Source: Candidatus Nitrotoga sp. CP45
GTDB taxonomy: Bacteria; Bacteroidota; Bacteroidia; Flavobacteriales; Flavobacteriaceae
DNA: 13,358 bases
Direction of reading: 5' to 3'
Assembly: GCA_943329165.2 (NCBI GenBank)
Contig: CALQCV020000025.1
Coordinates: forward strand, 1-13,358
Shown here piece by piece: positions 1-6,882 of the stretch. Position numbers and translations under genes: made by a program. The stretch's first letter is position 1; each line of letters starts with the position of its first letter. The notes under the pieces are model-generated. The model had not been told where the DNA came from. It did not search any database and was given only the letters and a program-made list of their open reading frames with translations.

Positions 1-416
1 ATTTTTCAACACTAAAGGATAAAGACAATACGTTTATTGCCGGTTCTAGTATGGGTGCTTTGATTTCGTTATATGCCATTTGTGAGTATCCCGATGTTTT
101 TGGAGCGGCGGCTTGTCTTTCGACACATTGGACGGGGATTTTTCAACTAGAAGACAATCCGGTTCCAGCTGCTTTTTTTGATTATATGAGAACCTATTTA
201 CCTGACCCAAGAACACATCGGATTTATTTTGATTATGGCGACCAGACTTTGGACCAACTCTACTTTTCGTTGCAATTAACCGCAAATGATATTATGAGAG
301 AAAAAGGATTTAACAATGCTAATTGGACAACCTTATTATTTCCTGGAAAAGATCATTCAGAAAAATCCTGGGCAGAGCGGTTGCATATTCCGCTGGAGTT
401 TTTGTTGAAGGAATAG
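1..416 (+). CDS. Putative esterase, alpha/beta-hydrolase fold (3' part only)
   Basis: This is the C-terminal part (137 visible residues, reading from base 3) of a serine hydrolase; the true start lies left of the window. An AGSSMG segment places a GxSxG nucleophile elbow with Ser at codon 48-50. A YFDYGDQTLD segment about 60 residues later probably carries the acid residue. A late GKDHSEKSW segment supplies the likely catalytic His about 20 residues before the stop. This order and the HSExxW ending fit the putative-esterase family (PF00756), which includes Fes/IroE-like and esterase D-like enzymes and hydrolyses ester bonds, sometimes on siderophores or acyl carbohydrates. The substrate cannot be told from this fragment, and whether the protein is secreted depends on the missing N-terminus. 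An ATG at 51 falls inside the nucleophile motif, so it cannot be the real start. The gene converges with typA. Confidence 0.8.
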   Translation, partial: FSTLKDKDNTFIAGSSMGALISLYAICEYPDVFGAAACLSTHWTGIFQLEDNPVPAAFFDYMRTYLPDPRTHRIYFDYGDQTLDQLYFSLQLTANDIMREKGFNNANWTTLLFPGKDHSEKSWAERLHIPLEFLLKE

Positions 417-461
417 CCCTAGCCCGGATTGAAGTATCATCCTTTTTTGTTTTATTGAGAA

Positions 462-506
462 GCCCTTCGACTGCCTGTCTGCCGACAGGTAGACGCTCAG
501 GGTGAC
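462..506. repeat. Nested palindromic intergenic repeat
   Basis: An inner perfect-to-wobble hairpin has a nine-pair stem (471-479 with 484-492, core CCTGTC/GACAGG) around a TGCC loop. It sits inside outer arms CCCTTCGACTG and CGCTCAGGGTGAC, whose CCCT (463-466) and AGGG (499-502) can pair. From memory, the outer arms resemble a dispersed intergenic repeat of the form GTCACCCTGAGC..GTCGAAGGG, seen in many Bacteroidota. The segment is more GC-rich than its surroundings. It lies between two convergent genes and encodes nothing evident. Confidence 0.6.
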
Positions 507-550
507 AAACAAAAAAGATAGAACGGAAAGCCGGATTAGCTTCAAAACAA

Positions 551-585
551 AAACCCTCTCATTGCTGAAAGGGTTTCTTTTTATT
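551..585. terminator. Bidirectional terminator between esterase gene and typA
   Basis: A perfect seven-base-pair stem, AAACCCT (551-557) with AGGGTTT (570-576), encloses a 12-base loop. On the plus strand it is followed by CTTTTTATT, and on the minus strand by TTGTTTTG. It sits just past the ends of two convergent genes, so it probably stops transcription of both. Confidence 0.75.
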
Positions 586-596
586 GTATACAGAAC

Positions 597-2393
597 TTAT
601 ATTTTATTACGTTTTCTATCGTTTTCTGTTAAATAGATTTTACGCAAACGAATAGATTTTGGTGTAACCTCAACATATTCATCTTTTTGAATGTACTCCA
701 ACGCTTCTTCTAATGAGAAAATAATTGGTGGAATAATTCTAGCTTTTTCGTCATTACCTGAAGAACGAACGTTAGATTGTTTCTTAGCTTTAGTAACATT
801 GATACTCATATCATCACTACGAGAGTTTTCTCCAATAACCTGTCCTTCATAGATTTCGTCGTTAGGATTAACAAAGAATTTACCACGGTCTTGTAATTTA
901 TCGATAGAATATGGAATTGCTTTTCCGTTCTCCATAGAGATTAACGATCCGTTGTTACGTCCCGGAATTTCACCTTTGAATGGTTCGTATCCGATGTAGC
1001 GGTGTGACATTATCGCTTCTCCTGCGGTAGCAGTAAGTAATAGATTTCTCAATCCGATGATTCCACGTGATGGAATGTTGAATTTAACGATCATACGTTC
1101 CCCTTTAGCTTCCATGCTCAACATTTCTCCTTTACGGATAGAAACAAATTCTACTGCTCTTCCTGATAAATGATCTGGCAAGTCTATGGTCAACTCTTCG
1201 ATTGGCTCACATTTTTTACCATCAATTTCTTTGATGATAACCTGTGGTTGTCCAATTTGCAATTCGTATCCTTCTCTTCTCATTGTTTCAATTAGAACTG
1301 ACAAGTGAAGAACGCCACGACCAAAAACCATGAATTTATCTGCTGAATCGGTTTCACCCATCTTCATTGCTAGGTTTTTTTCCAACTCTTTTGTCAAACG
1401 ATCTCTGATGTGTCGTGATGTCACAAATTTTCCTTCTTTACCAAAGAATGGAGAATCGTTAATAGTAAACAACATGCTCATTGTTGGTTCGTCGATAGCT
1501 ATGGTTTGCAAAGCTTCAGGATTTTCGAAGTCGGCAACAGTATCACCAATTTCAAACCCTTCGATTCCAACAATAGCACAAATATCGCCGGCAATTACGC
1601 TTTCTACTTTTTTACGGCCAAGACCTTCAAAAGTGTGCAATTCTTTAATTCTTGATTTTATGATTTTACCATCTCTTTTTACCAAAGATATTGGCATTCC
1701 TTCTTTTAATTCGCCTCTTTCCAAACGACCAATCGCGATACGACCTGTGAATGAAGAGAAGTCTAAAGATGTAATCAACATTTGGGGCGTTCCTGTAGAA
1801 ACTTTTGGAGCTGGAACATGAGCCACAACCATGTCTAATAAAGGCTCAATGTTTGTTGTCATATTTCTGAAGTCATCAGACATCCAGTTGTTCTTAGCTG
1901 AACCATAAACAGTTGGGAAATCCAATTGCCATTCTTCTGCACCTAATTCAAACATCAAGTCGAAAACTTTTTCGTGCACTTCTTCCGGAGTACAGTTTTC
2001 TTTATCTACTTTATTGATAACCACACAAGGCTTCAATCCTAAGTCGATTGCTTTTTGCAATACGAAACGCGTTTGTGGCATTGGACCTTCAAAAGCATCT
2101 ACTAGTAGACAAACTCCGTCAGCCATGTTCAATACACGTTCCACTTCACCACCAAAATCGGCGTGACCAGGAGTATCAATAATATTGATTTTGGTTCCTT
2201 TGTATACAACTGAAACGTTTTTTGAAGTAATTGTAATTCCTCTTTCACGCTCCAAATCATTATTGTCAAGAATTAAATCACCTGTGTTTTCGTTTTCACG
2301 AAATAATTGACAGTGATACATAATTTTATCAACCAACGTAGTCTTTCCGTGGTCAACGTGAGCAATAATAGCAATGTTTCTGATAGATTCCAT
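597..2393 (-). CDS. typA: Ribosome-associated translational GTPase TypA/BipA
   Basis: A 598-residue elongation-factor-like GTPase of the usual family length. It binds the ribosome at the A-site region and is linked to 50S assembly and to growth under stress or cold. The G domain is complete: G1 AHVDHGKT (11-18), the switch I signature RERGITI (49-55), G3 DTPGHAD (73-79), G4 NKVD (127-130) and G5 SAK (165-167). A beta-barrel domain II follows at about 195-290. After it come the EF-G-like domains with GRGVLHLSVLIETMRREGYE, then the BipA-specific C-terminal domain. The ATG gives the standard MESIRNIAIIAHVDHGKT beginning, so the start is secure. It appears monocistronic, with a TAccTTTG box 20 bases upstream of the start codon and a shared terminator downstream. 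The family assignment is very sure; its exact cellular role is known only from other bacteria. Confidence 0.97.
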   Translation of the reverse strand: MESIRNIAIIAHVDHGKTTLVDKIMYHCQLFRENENTGDLILDNNDLERERGITITSKNVSVVYKGTKINIIDTPGHADFGGEVERVLNMADGVCLLVDAFEGPMPQTRFVLQKAIDLGLKPCVVINKVDKENCTPEEVHEKVFDLMFELGAEEWQLDFPTVYGSAKNNWMSDDFRNMTTNIEPLLDMVVAHVPAPKVSTGTPQMLITSLDFSSFTGRIAIGRLERGELKEGMPISLVKRDGKIIKSRIKELHTFEGLGRKKVESVIAGDICAIVGIEGFEIGDTVADFENPEALQTIAIDEPTMSMLFTINDSPFFGKEGKFVTSRHIRDRLTKELEKNLAMKMGETDSADKFMVFGRGVLHLSVLIETMRREGYELQIGQPQVIIKEIDGKKCEPIEELTIDLPDHLSGRAVEFVSIRKGEMLSMEAKGERMIVKFNIPSRGIIGLRNLLLTATAGEAIMSHRYIGYEPFKGEIPGRNNGSLISMENGKAIPYSIDKLQDRGKFFVNPNDEIYEGQVIGENSRSDDMSINVTKAKKQSNVRSSGNDEKARIIPPIIFSLEEALEYIQKDEYVEVTPKSIRLRKIYLTENDRKRNKI

Positions 2394-2412
2394 CTGTGTT
2401 TTTTAGAAGGTG

Positions 2413-2446
2413 CAAAGGTACACTTTATTTTTAGATAAAAAACCAA
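2413..2446 (-). promoter_or_regulatory. Predicted typA promoter (Bacteroidota sigma type)
   Basis: Read on the minus strand, TACCTTTG (2420 down to 2413) matches the TAnnTTTG -7 consensus exactly. A TTG (2446-2444) lies 23 bases upstream, at the long end of the usual spacing. Transcription would start near 2407, leaving a leader of only about 14 bases before the ATG. Confidence 0.6.
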
Positions 2447-2542
2447 TAAACAATTAGTTTACTTTTTAATAAAAGTGGAAGTTCGGTTTATAAAATCCTT
2501 AACAAGTTTTTAGTTATATTTTAAAACTAATTTGAAATTATA

Positions 2543-2550
2543 TATATTTG
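2543..2550 (+). promoter_or_regulatory. Predicted -7 box for the histidine kinase-regulator pair
   Basis: TATATTTG matches TAnnTTTG exactly and ends five bases before the ATG at 2556. Transcription would then begin at or next to the start codon. I see no convincing TTG -33 element 17-23 bases upstream, so the call is moderate. A real promoter here would rule out the TTG at 2532 as the start. Confidence 0.45.
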
Positions 2551-2555
2551 AGGCA

Positions 2556-4277
2556 ATGAAAAATAATTCAAATAAAATAACATTATTATATGTCCTTATT
2601 TTATTGTTTATGGCGGTAATTGGCCATAAATTATTTGTCATTTATTTTCCTGAATCGGCTAACGAATCACTACTAAACTATAGTTATGCCAAAGATTTAC
2701 TCTACATAGTTTTTTCTGGGTTGATTCTAAAACTCATTTTATATCAAAATGAAATAAGAAACAAATCGGTTTTAGAAAAACTACAGCTTACTAATATAAA
2801 AATTAAAGAATCAAACGAGCGATATGACATTGTAGCCAAAGCAACCAGTGATACTATTTGGGACTGGAGAATAGAAGACGACAGTTTTATTTGGAATAAA
2901 GGAATTCAAGGTGTTTTTGGATACCAAAAAGAAGATGTAGGTTCCACATCAAAATGGTGGTTTGATAGAATTCACCCTGAAGACAGTTTAAAAATGTCGG
3001 TCAAACTGTACTCTTTTCTAGAACAAAAAACGGAGAAGTGGCAGGATGAATACCGTTTTCAATGTGCAGATGGGAGTTATAAGTATGTTTTTGATAGAGG
3101 ATTCTTGGTTAAAGATGCCAGTGGAAAGCCTATCAGAATGATTGGAGCTATTCAGGATGTGACTAAACAAAAAGAAGAAGAACAACGACTTCGACTACTC
3201 GAAACGGTAATTACACAAACCAAGGATGCCGTTATGATTACGGATATTGATACTTCCACAAGTACCATTCCAAATATTATATTTGTCAATTCGGCTTTTA
3301 CTGATATGACCGGTTATCCTGCGGAAGAAGTAATAGGTAAATCACCTGAAATGTTCTTTGGAAAAAAATCAGATATTTTAGAATTTGACAAACTCAAAAC
3401 TGCCATTCAGGAATATAAAGAATGTTTTATTGAAACAATTAGCTACAAAAAGAGTGACGAAGAATTTTGGGTTAACTTCTCGATGATTCCTGTAACGGAT
3501 AAAGAAGGAGAACATTCACATTGGATTTCAATTCAAAGAGATGTTACAGAAGAGAAAGAAAAGGAAAAAGAAAGAGAACAGCTTATTAGGGAGTTAACTC
3601 AAAACAATAAGGATTTAAAGCAGTTTTCTTATATTACTTCACATAATTTAAGGGCCCCTTTATCTAATTTAACCGGATTGCTTAATCTTATTGAAGAGAT
3701 TCCAATTGAAGATTCAGAATTAAAAGAAATAATCAACGGGTTTTCAAAATCAACTCACTTGTTAAATGAGACGATAAATGATTTAGTTAAGATAATTATT
3801 ATTAAAGATAACCCTTCAATTCAAAAAGAAAAATTATTGATCAAGGATGTGTTCAAAAATGTTTTTAATCAATTAAGTTTCTTGATTAGTACCAACAAAC
3901 CTATTCTGAAAATTGATTTAGAAGTCGAAACTATTTTTGACATTAATAAGTCGTATTTAGAAAGTATTTTTCTAAATTTACTGACGAATGCTATAAAGTA
4001 TCGAGAACCAAGTAGACAATTAAGAATTACAATTGCTACAAAAGTTGAAGACAACAACCTATTTATGATATTCAAAGACAACGGAATAGGTATCGATTTA
4101 GAAAAAAATAATGATAAAATTTTTGGGCTGTATCAACGATTCCACAATTATCCGGAAAGTAAAGGATTAGGGTTGTATTTAGTTAAATCACAAGTAGAAA
4201 GTATGGGTGGAACTATTTCAGTTGACAGTAATGTTGGAAAAGGAACTACTTTTACAATTGTTTTTAAATATAATTAA
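2556..4277 (+). CDS. Membrane-anchored PAS-PAS sensor histidine kinase
   Basis: A 573-residue hybrid-free sensor kinase that would autophosphorylate on His and pass the phosphate to a response regulator. Two hydrophobic segments (about 8-31 and 48-64) anchor it in the inner membrane with only a short loop between, so sensing is probably by the cytoplasmic PAS domains. PAS1 with its PAC tail covers about 88-204 (ending GAIQDVT), and PAS2 about 213-332 (ending SIQRDVT). A charged Glu/Lys coiled coil leads to the H-box SHNLRAPLSNL with phosphoacceptor His363. The ATPase domain has an N-box with Asn478 (LNLLTNAIKY), a G1 box DNGIGID near 508 and a G2 box KGLGLYLV near 536, so it looks active. His is followed by Asn rather than Glu. 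I chose the ATG at 2556: an in-frame TTG at 2532 lies upstream of the likely -7 box. The response regulator follows seven bases after the stop. The ligand is unknown. Confidence 0.92.
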   Translation: MKNNSNKITLLYVLILLFMAVIGHKLFVIYFPESANESLLNYSYAKDLLYIVFSGLILKLILYQNEIRNKSVLEKLQLTNIKIKESNERYDIVAKATSDTIWDWRIEDDSFIWNKGIQGVFGYQKEDVGSTSKWWFDRIHPEDSLKMSVKLYSFLEQKTEKWQDEYRFQCADGSYKYVFDRGFLVKDASGKPIRMIGAIQDVTKQKEEEQRLRLLETVITQTKDAVMITDIDTSTSTIPNIIFVNSAFTDMTGYPAEEVIGKSPEMFFGKKSDILEFDKLKTAIQEYKECFIETISYKKSDEEFWVNFSMIPVTDKEGEHSHWISIQRDVTEEKEKEKEREQLIRELTQNNKDLKQFSYITSHNLRAPLSNLTGLLNLIEEIPIEDSELKEIINGFSKSTHLLNETINDLVKIIIIKDNPSIQKEKLLIKDVFKNVFNQLSFLISTNKPILKIDLEVETIFDINKSYLESIFLNLLTNAIKYREPSRQLRITIATKVEDNNLFMIFKDNGIGIDLEKNNDKIFGLYQRFHNYPESKGLGLYLVKSQVESMGGTISVDSNVGKGTTFTIVFKYN

Positions 4278-4284
4278 GTAATTT

Positions 4285-4695
4285 ATGTTAGATAAAATAC
4301 TCTGTGTAGACGATGACCCAATTACGCTCATGCTTTGTAGAAAAGTTGTTGAAAGAGTTGAATTTGCAAAAGAAATAATTACAGCCAAACATGGTCTAGA
4401 GGCAATTGAATATTTTGACAATCTATTTGAAGAAAGTAAAGTAAATGATTCAATCGTATATCCAAAGTTGGTGCTTTTAGATTTAAATATGCCTGTATTA
4501 GATGGATGGGAATTTCTGGAAACATATATGCGTAAGGAGTATGATAATTTGTTCAGTTCAACTAAATTTATTGTTCTTTCTTCTTCAGTTGATCCCTATG
4601 ATATTAACAGATCTAAAGCCTATCCTGTTATAGGATTTTTATCAAAACCAATAACCAAAGAAATGTTAGAAAATTTAAAACATCAATTTTCATAA
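4285..4695 (+). CDS. Single-domain CheY-like response regulator
   Basis: A 136-residue stand-alone receiver domain with no DNA-binding or enzymatic output domain. The acidic pocket is the VDDDP run (Asp9-11). The phosphoacceptor is Asp66 in LLDLNMP, the Ser/Thr switch position lies in VLSSS (about 99-100), and the conserved Lys is Lys121 in LSKP, so it should be phosphorylatable. It starts seven bases after the kinase stop, so the two are almost certainly co-transcribed and cognate. It should therefore act by protein-protein contact, or as a phosphate shuttle to another protein encoded elsewhere, not by binding DNA. A hairpin begins five bases after its stop codon. Confidence 0.92.
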   Translation: MLDKILCVDDDPITLMLCRKVVERVEFAKEIITAKHGLEAIEYFDNLFEESKVNDSIVYPKLVLLDLNMPVLDGWEFLETYMRKEYDNLFSSTKFIVLSSSVDPYDINRSKAYPVIGFLSKPITKEMLENLKHQFS

Positions 4696-4699
4696 ATAA

Positions 4700-4726
4700 A
4701 AAAGTCCCGAATAAATCAGGACTTTT
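4700..4726. terminator. Shared terminator of response regulator and rpsT
   Basis: A perfect eight-pair stem, AAAAGTCC (4700-4707) with GGACTTTT (4719-4726), lies between two convergent genes. On the minus strand the stem runs straight into TTTTTTATTT, a strong U-tract suited to ending rpsT. On the plus strand the T-run is only the four bases in the stem, so it is weaker for the regulator gene. Confidence 0.75.
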
Positions 4727-4750
4727 CAGTATCATGTAAAGTGTTTTCAA

Positions 4751-5002
4751 TTATAGTTTTGAAACATGCTTGGTTAACTTAGATTTCAAGTTAGCTGCTT
4801 TATTATCATGAATGATATTTTTCTTTGCTAACTTGTCTATCATAGAAACAACAGCAGATAATTTTGCAGAAGCATCTGACTTATCTGTAGCTAACCTTAA
4901 TGCTTTTATTGCATTACGAGTAGTTTTGTGTTGGTATCTATTTAATACTCTTTTCTTTTCGTTACTTCTAATTCTCTTTAAAGCTGACTTGTGATTTGCC
5001 AT
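4751..5002 (-). CDS. rpsT: 30S ribosomal protein S20
   Basis: An 83-residue, highly basic, helical protein beginning MANHKSALKRIRSNEKKR, the standard S20 N-terminus. It binds 16S rRNA at the bottom of the 30S body early in subunit assembly. Length and the Lys/Arg-rich helix content match the family, and the start is fixed by the conserved MANHKSA. It lies downstream of tRNA-Glu on the same strand and converges with the response regulator gene. I see no clear TAnnTTTG box in its upstream gap. It may be transcribed by read-through from the tRNA promoter or from a promoter I cannot recognise. A GGGAGG run sits on its strand about 50 bases upstream of the start. Confidence 0.96.
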   Translation of the reverse strand: MANHKSALKRIRSNEKKRVLNRYQHKTTRNAIKALRLATDKSDASAKLSAVVSMIDKLAKKNIIHDNKAANLKSKLTKHVSKL

Positions 5003-5093
5003 TTTCTCTTAATTTAATTGTAATTAATAATAAATACTAGTTAAAAAAGAAAAACCTCCCACAATTAAAAAATAATCACTTTGGTTTTAACTA

Positions 5094-5131
5094 ATAAAAC
5101 AAAATTTCGAGACACTGATTTTTTGTTTTAT
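5094..5131. repeat. AT-rich inverted repeat between tRNA-Glu and rpsT
   Basis: ATAAAACAAAA (5094-5104) and TTTTGTTTTAT (5121-5131) are perfect 11-base complements around a 16-base loop. It may be a weak terminator behind the tRNA, or part of the rpsT leader. Neither strand has a strong extra T-tract after the stem, so the role is unclear. Confidence 0.4.
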
Positions 5132-5154
5132 AAAACTAATTTACAACTAATTTG

Positions 5155-5226
5155 TAGCCCGTAGGGGAATCGAACCCCTCTTACCAGGATGAAAACCTGG
5201 CGTCCTAACCGATAGACGAACGGGCC
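5155..5226 (-). tRNA. tRNA-Glu, anticodon TTC
   Basis: A 72-base cloverleaf. The acceptor stem GGCCCGT pairs with ACGGGCT, with a G-U wobble at the terminal pair 1-72. The D arm is GTCTATCGGTTAGGAC. The anticodon arm is CCAGG-TTTTCAT-CCTGG, with the TTC anticodon at 5193-5191 reading GAA/GAG. The T arm is AGGGG-TTCGATT-CCCCT and the discriminator base is A. The 3' CCA is not encoded and must be added after transcription. It lies downstream of proS and has its own good promoter. Confidence 0.95.
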
Positions 5227-5245
5227 ATCTTCCTGAATGCGGATG

Positions 5246-5275
5246 CAAAAATACAACTATTTTTTATTTTCGCAA
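5246..5275 (-). promoter_or_regulatory. Predicted tRNA-Glu promoter
   Basis: On the minus strand, a TTG at 5275-5273 and TATTTTTG at 5253-5246 are 19 bases apart. Both match the Bacteroidota TTTG/TAnnTTTG pattern and its spacing. Transcription would begin near 5240, about 14 bases before the mature tRNA 5' end. This is one of the two best-formed promoters in the window. Confidence 0.65.
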
Positions 5276-5303
5276 TAGTGTAGATGAAAAAAAACTAATT
5301 TTT

Positions 5304-6782
5304 TTAATATGCTTTTGCAAACAGCACTCTGCCAGTAGATTTAGCTCCGGAAAAAATACAATTCCCCTCTTCTTCTACTCTATTTAATGGAATACAACGG
5401 ATCGTTGCTTTGGTCAAATCCTTTATTTTTTCTTCAGTTTCCGGAGTTCCATCCCAATGTGCAGCAATAAATCCGGTTTTATTTTCCAATACATCTTTAA
5501 ATTCTTCAAAAGTGTTAACTTCTGTCACGTGTTTATTTCTATATTCTAAAGCACGATTAAATAAATCACTTTGGATTTGTTTTAATAAATTAGAAATATA
5601 GGTTGCAATTCCTTCTTTTGGTTTCACTTCTTTAGATAAAGTATCTCTTCTCGCAATTTCGAAAGTTCCATTTTCTAAATCTTTTGGTCCAACAGCAATT
5701 CGAACCGGAACACCTTTTAATTCCCATTCTGCAAATTTAAACCCAGGTTTCTGAGTAGTTCTGTTATCAAACTTCACTGAAATGTTTAGCTTTTTAAATT
5801 GAGTAACTAATTCATTGGCTACATTTGAAATAGTATCAAACTCTTCATCTGATTTAAAAATCGGAACAATTACCACTTGAATTGGGGCCAAATTTGGTGG
5901 CAACACCAGGCCATTATCATCAGAATGAGTCATTACTAGTGCGCCCATCAAACGAGTAGAAACACCCCATGATGTTCCCCAAACATACTCTTGTTTCCCC
6001 TCAGCGTTAGCAAATTTCACATCAAAAGCTTTGGCAAAATTTTGTCCCAGAAAATGTGAAGTTCCTGCCTGTAATGCCTTTCCATCTTGCATCAGAGCTT
6101 CAATACAATACGTTTCTTCAGCACCAGCAAAGCGTTCTGTTTCAGTTTTTAATCCTTTGATTACAGGAATAGCCATAAAGTTTTCGGCAAATTCTGCATA
6201 GACATGCATCATTTTTTCAGATTCTTCAATAGCTTCTATCTTGGTGGCATGAGCTGTGTGGCCCTCTTGCCATAAAAACTCTGCAGTTCTAAGAAATAAT
6301 CTAGTTCGCATTTCCCAACGCACCACATTAGCCCATTGATTAATAAGCAATGGTAAATCTCTGTAAGACTGTATCCAATTTTTATACGTTGACCAAATAA
6401 TTGCCTCACTAGTTGGACGAACAATAAGTTCTTCTTCCAATTTAGCATTTGGATCAACCATTAATTTTCCCGGTTTATCAGGATCATTTTTTAATCTGTA
6501 ATGAGTAACAATAGCGCATTCTTTAGCAAATCCTTCTGCATTCTTCTCCTCAGCTTCAAACATACTTTTGGGGACAAAAAGAGGGAAATAGGCGTTACTA
6601 TGTCCAGTTTCTTTAAACATTCTGTCTAATTCTGCTTGCATTTTTTCCCAAATAGCATAACCATATGGTTTAATAACCATACAACCCCGAACACCAGAGT
6701 TTTCCGCCAAATCTGCCTTGACTACTAGCTCGTTATACCACTTCGAATAATCTTCTGCTCTTTTTGTTAGGTCCTTGCTCAT
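5304..6782 (-). CDS. proS: Prolyl-tRNA synthetase, short eukaryote/archaea-like type
   Basis: A 492-residue class II aminoacyl-tRNA synthetase that charges tRNA-Pro with proline using ATP. It begins with the [19 protein letters not shown] segment typical of this type. VRPTSE (121-126) and the motif 2 region [24 protein letters not shown] in two parts (155-164, 165-178) form the proline and ATP site. A motif 3 region contains [17 protein letters not shown]. The anticodon-binding domain follows (from about 300), then a C-terminal domain ending in FAKAY with the family's terminal Tyr. The large editing insertion of the longer bacterial ProRS is absent, as expected for this class. The ATG is well placed after the predicted promoter. 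It heads a same-strand group with tRNA-Glu and rpsT. No strong terminator separates it from the tRNA, although the tRNA has its own promoter. Confidence 0.97.
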   Translation of the reverse strand: MSKDLTKRAEDYSKWYNELVVKADLAENSGVRGCMVIKPYGYAIWEKMQAELDRMFKETGHSNAYFPLFVPKSMFEAEEKNAEGFAKECAIVTHYRLKNDPDKPGKLMVDPNAKLEEELIVRPTSEAIIWSTYKNWIQSYRDLPLLINQWANVVRWEMRTRLFLRTAEFLWQEGHTAHATKIEAIEESEKMMHVYAEFAENFMAIPVIKGLKTETERFAGAEETYCIEALMQDGKALQAGTSHFLGQNFAKAFDVKFANAEGKQEYVWGTSWGVSTRLMGALVMTHSDDNGLVLPPNLAPIQVVIVPIFKSDEEFDTISNVANELVTQFKKLNISVKFDNRTTQKPGFKFAEWELKGVPVRIAVGPKDLENGTFEIARRDTLSKEVKPKEGIATYISNLLKQIQSDLFNRALEYRNKHVTEVNTFEEFKDVLENKTGFIAAHWDGTPETEEKIKDLTKATIRCIPLNRVEEEGNCIFSGAKSTGRVLFAKAY

Positions 6783-6835
6783 ATTGAATATTTTGGCATA
6801 AAAATTGTTTAACTAATTTTAACTAAATAGTTCGG

Positions 6836-6866
6836 CAAAACTAACTATTTTTGTATTGTCCAACAA
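6836..6866 (-). promoter_or_regulatory. Predicted proS promoter
   Basis: On the minus strand, TAGTTTTG (6843-6836) matches TAnnTTTG. TTG triplets at 6863-6861 and 6866-6864 lie 17 and 20 bases upstream. Transcription would start near 6830, giving a leader of about 48 bases. It is interlocked with the divergent lipoprotein promoter. Confidence 0.6.
6846..6853 (+). promoter_or_regulatory. Predicted -7 box of the Trp-rich lipoprotein gene
   Basis: TATTTTTG matches TAnnTTTG and sits two bases from the oppositely oriented proS -7 box. Transcription would begin near 6858, about 25 bases before the ATG at 6883. No clear TTG lies 17-23 bases upstream. Confidence 0.5.
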
Positions 6867-6882
6867 TAAAAATGCTACAGAT

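Noticed and set aside
1330..1821. A 163-residue open frame on the plus strand within typA
   Set aside because: It lies wholly opposite a full-length conserved GTPase gene and shows no recognisable domain.
5287..5306. A7-CTAA-T7 hairpin at the end of proS as a terminator
   Set aside because: The stem has only A-T pairs and overlaps the stop codon region. It is too weak to call in such AT-rich sequence.
6856..6882. TTG start that would add nine residues to the lipoprotein
   Set aside because: It coincides with the expected transcription start, and the ATG at 6883 gives a proper lipoprotein signal peptide.
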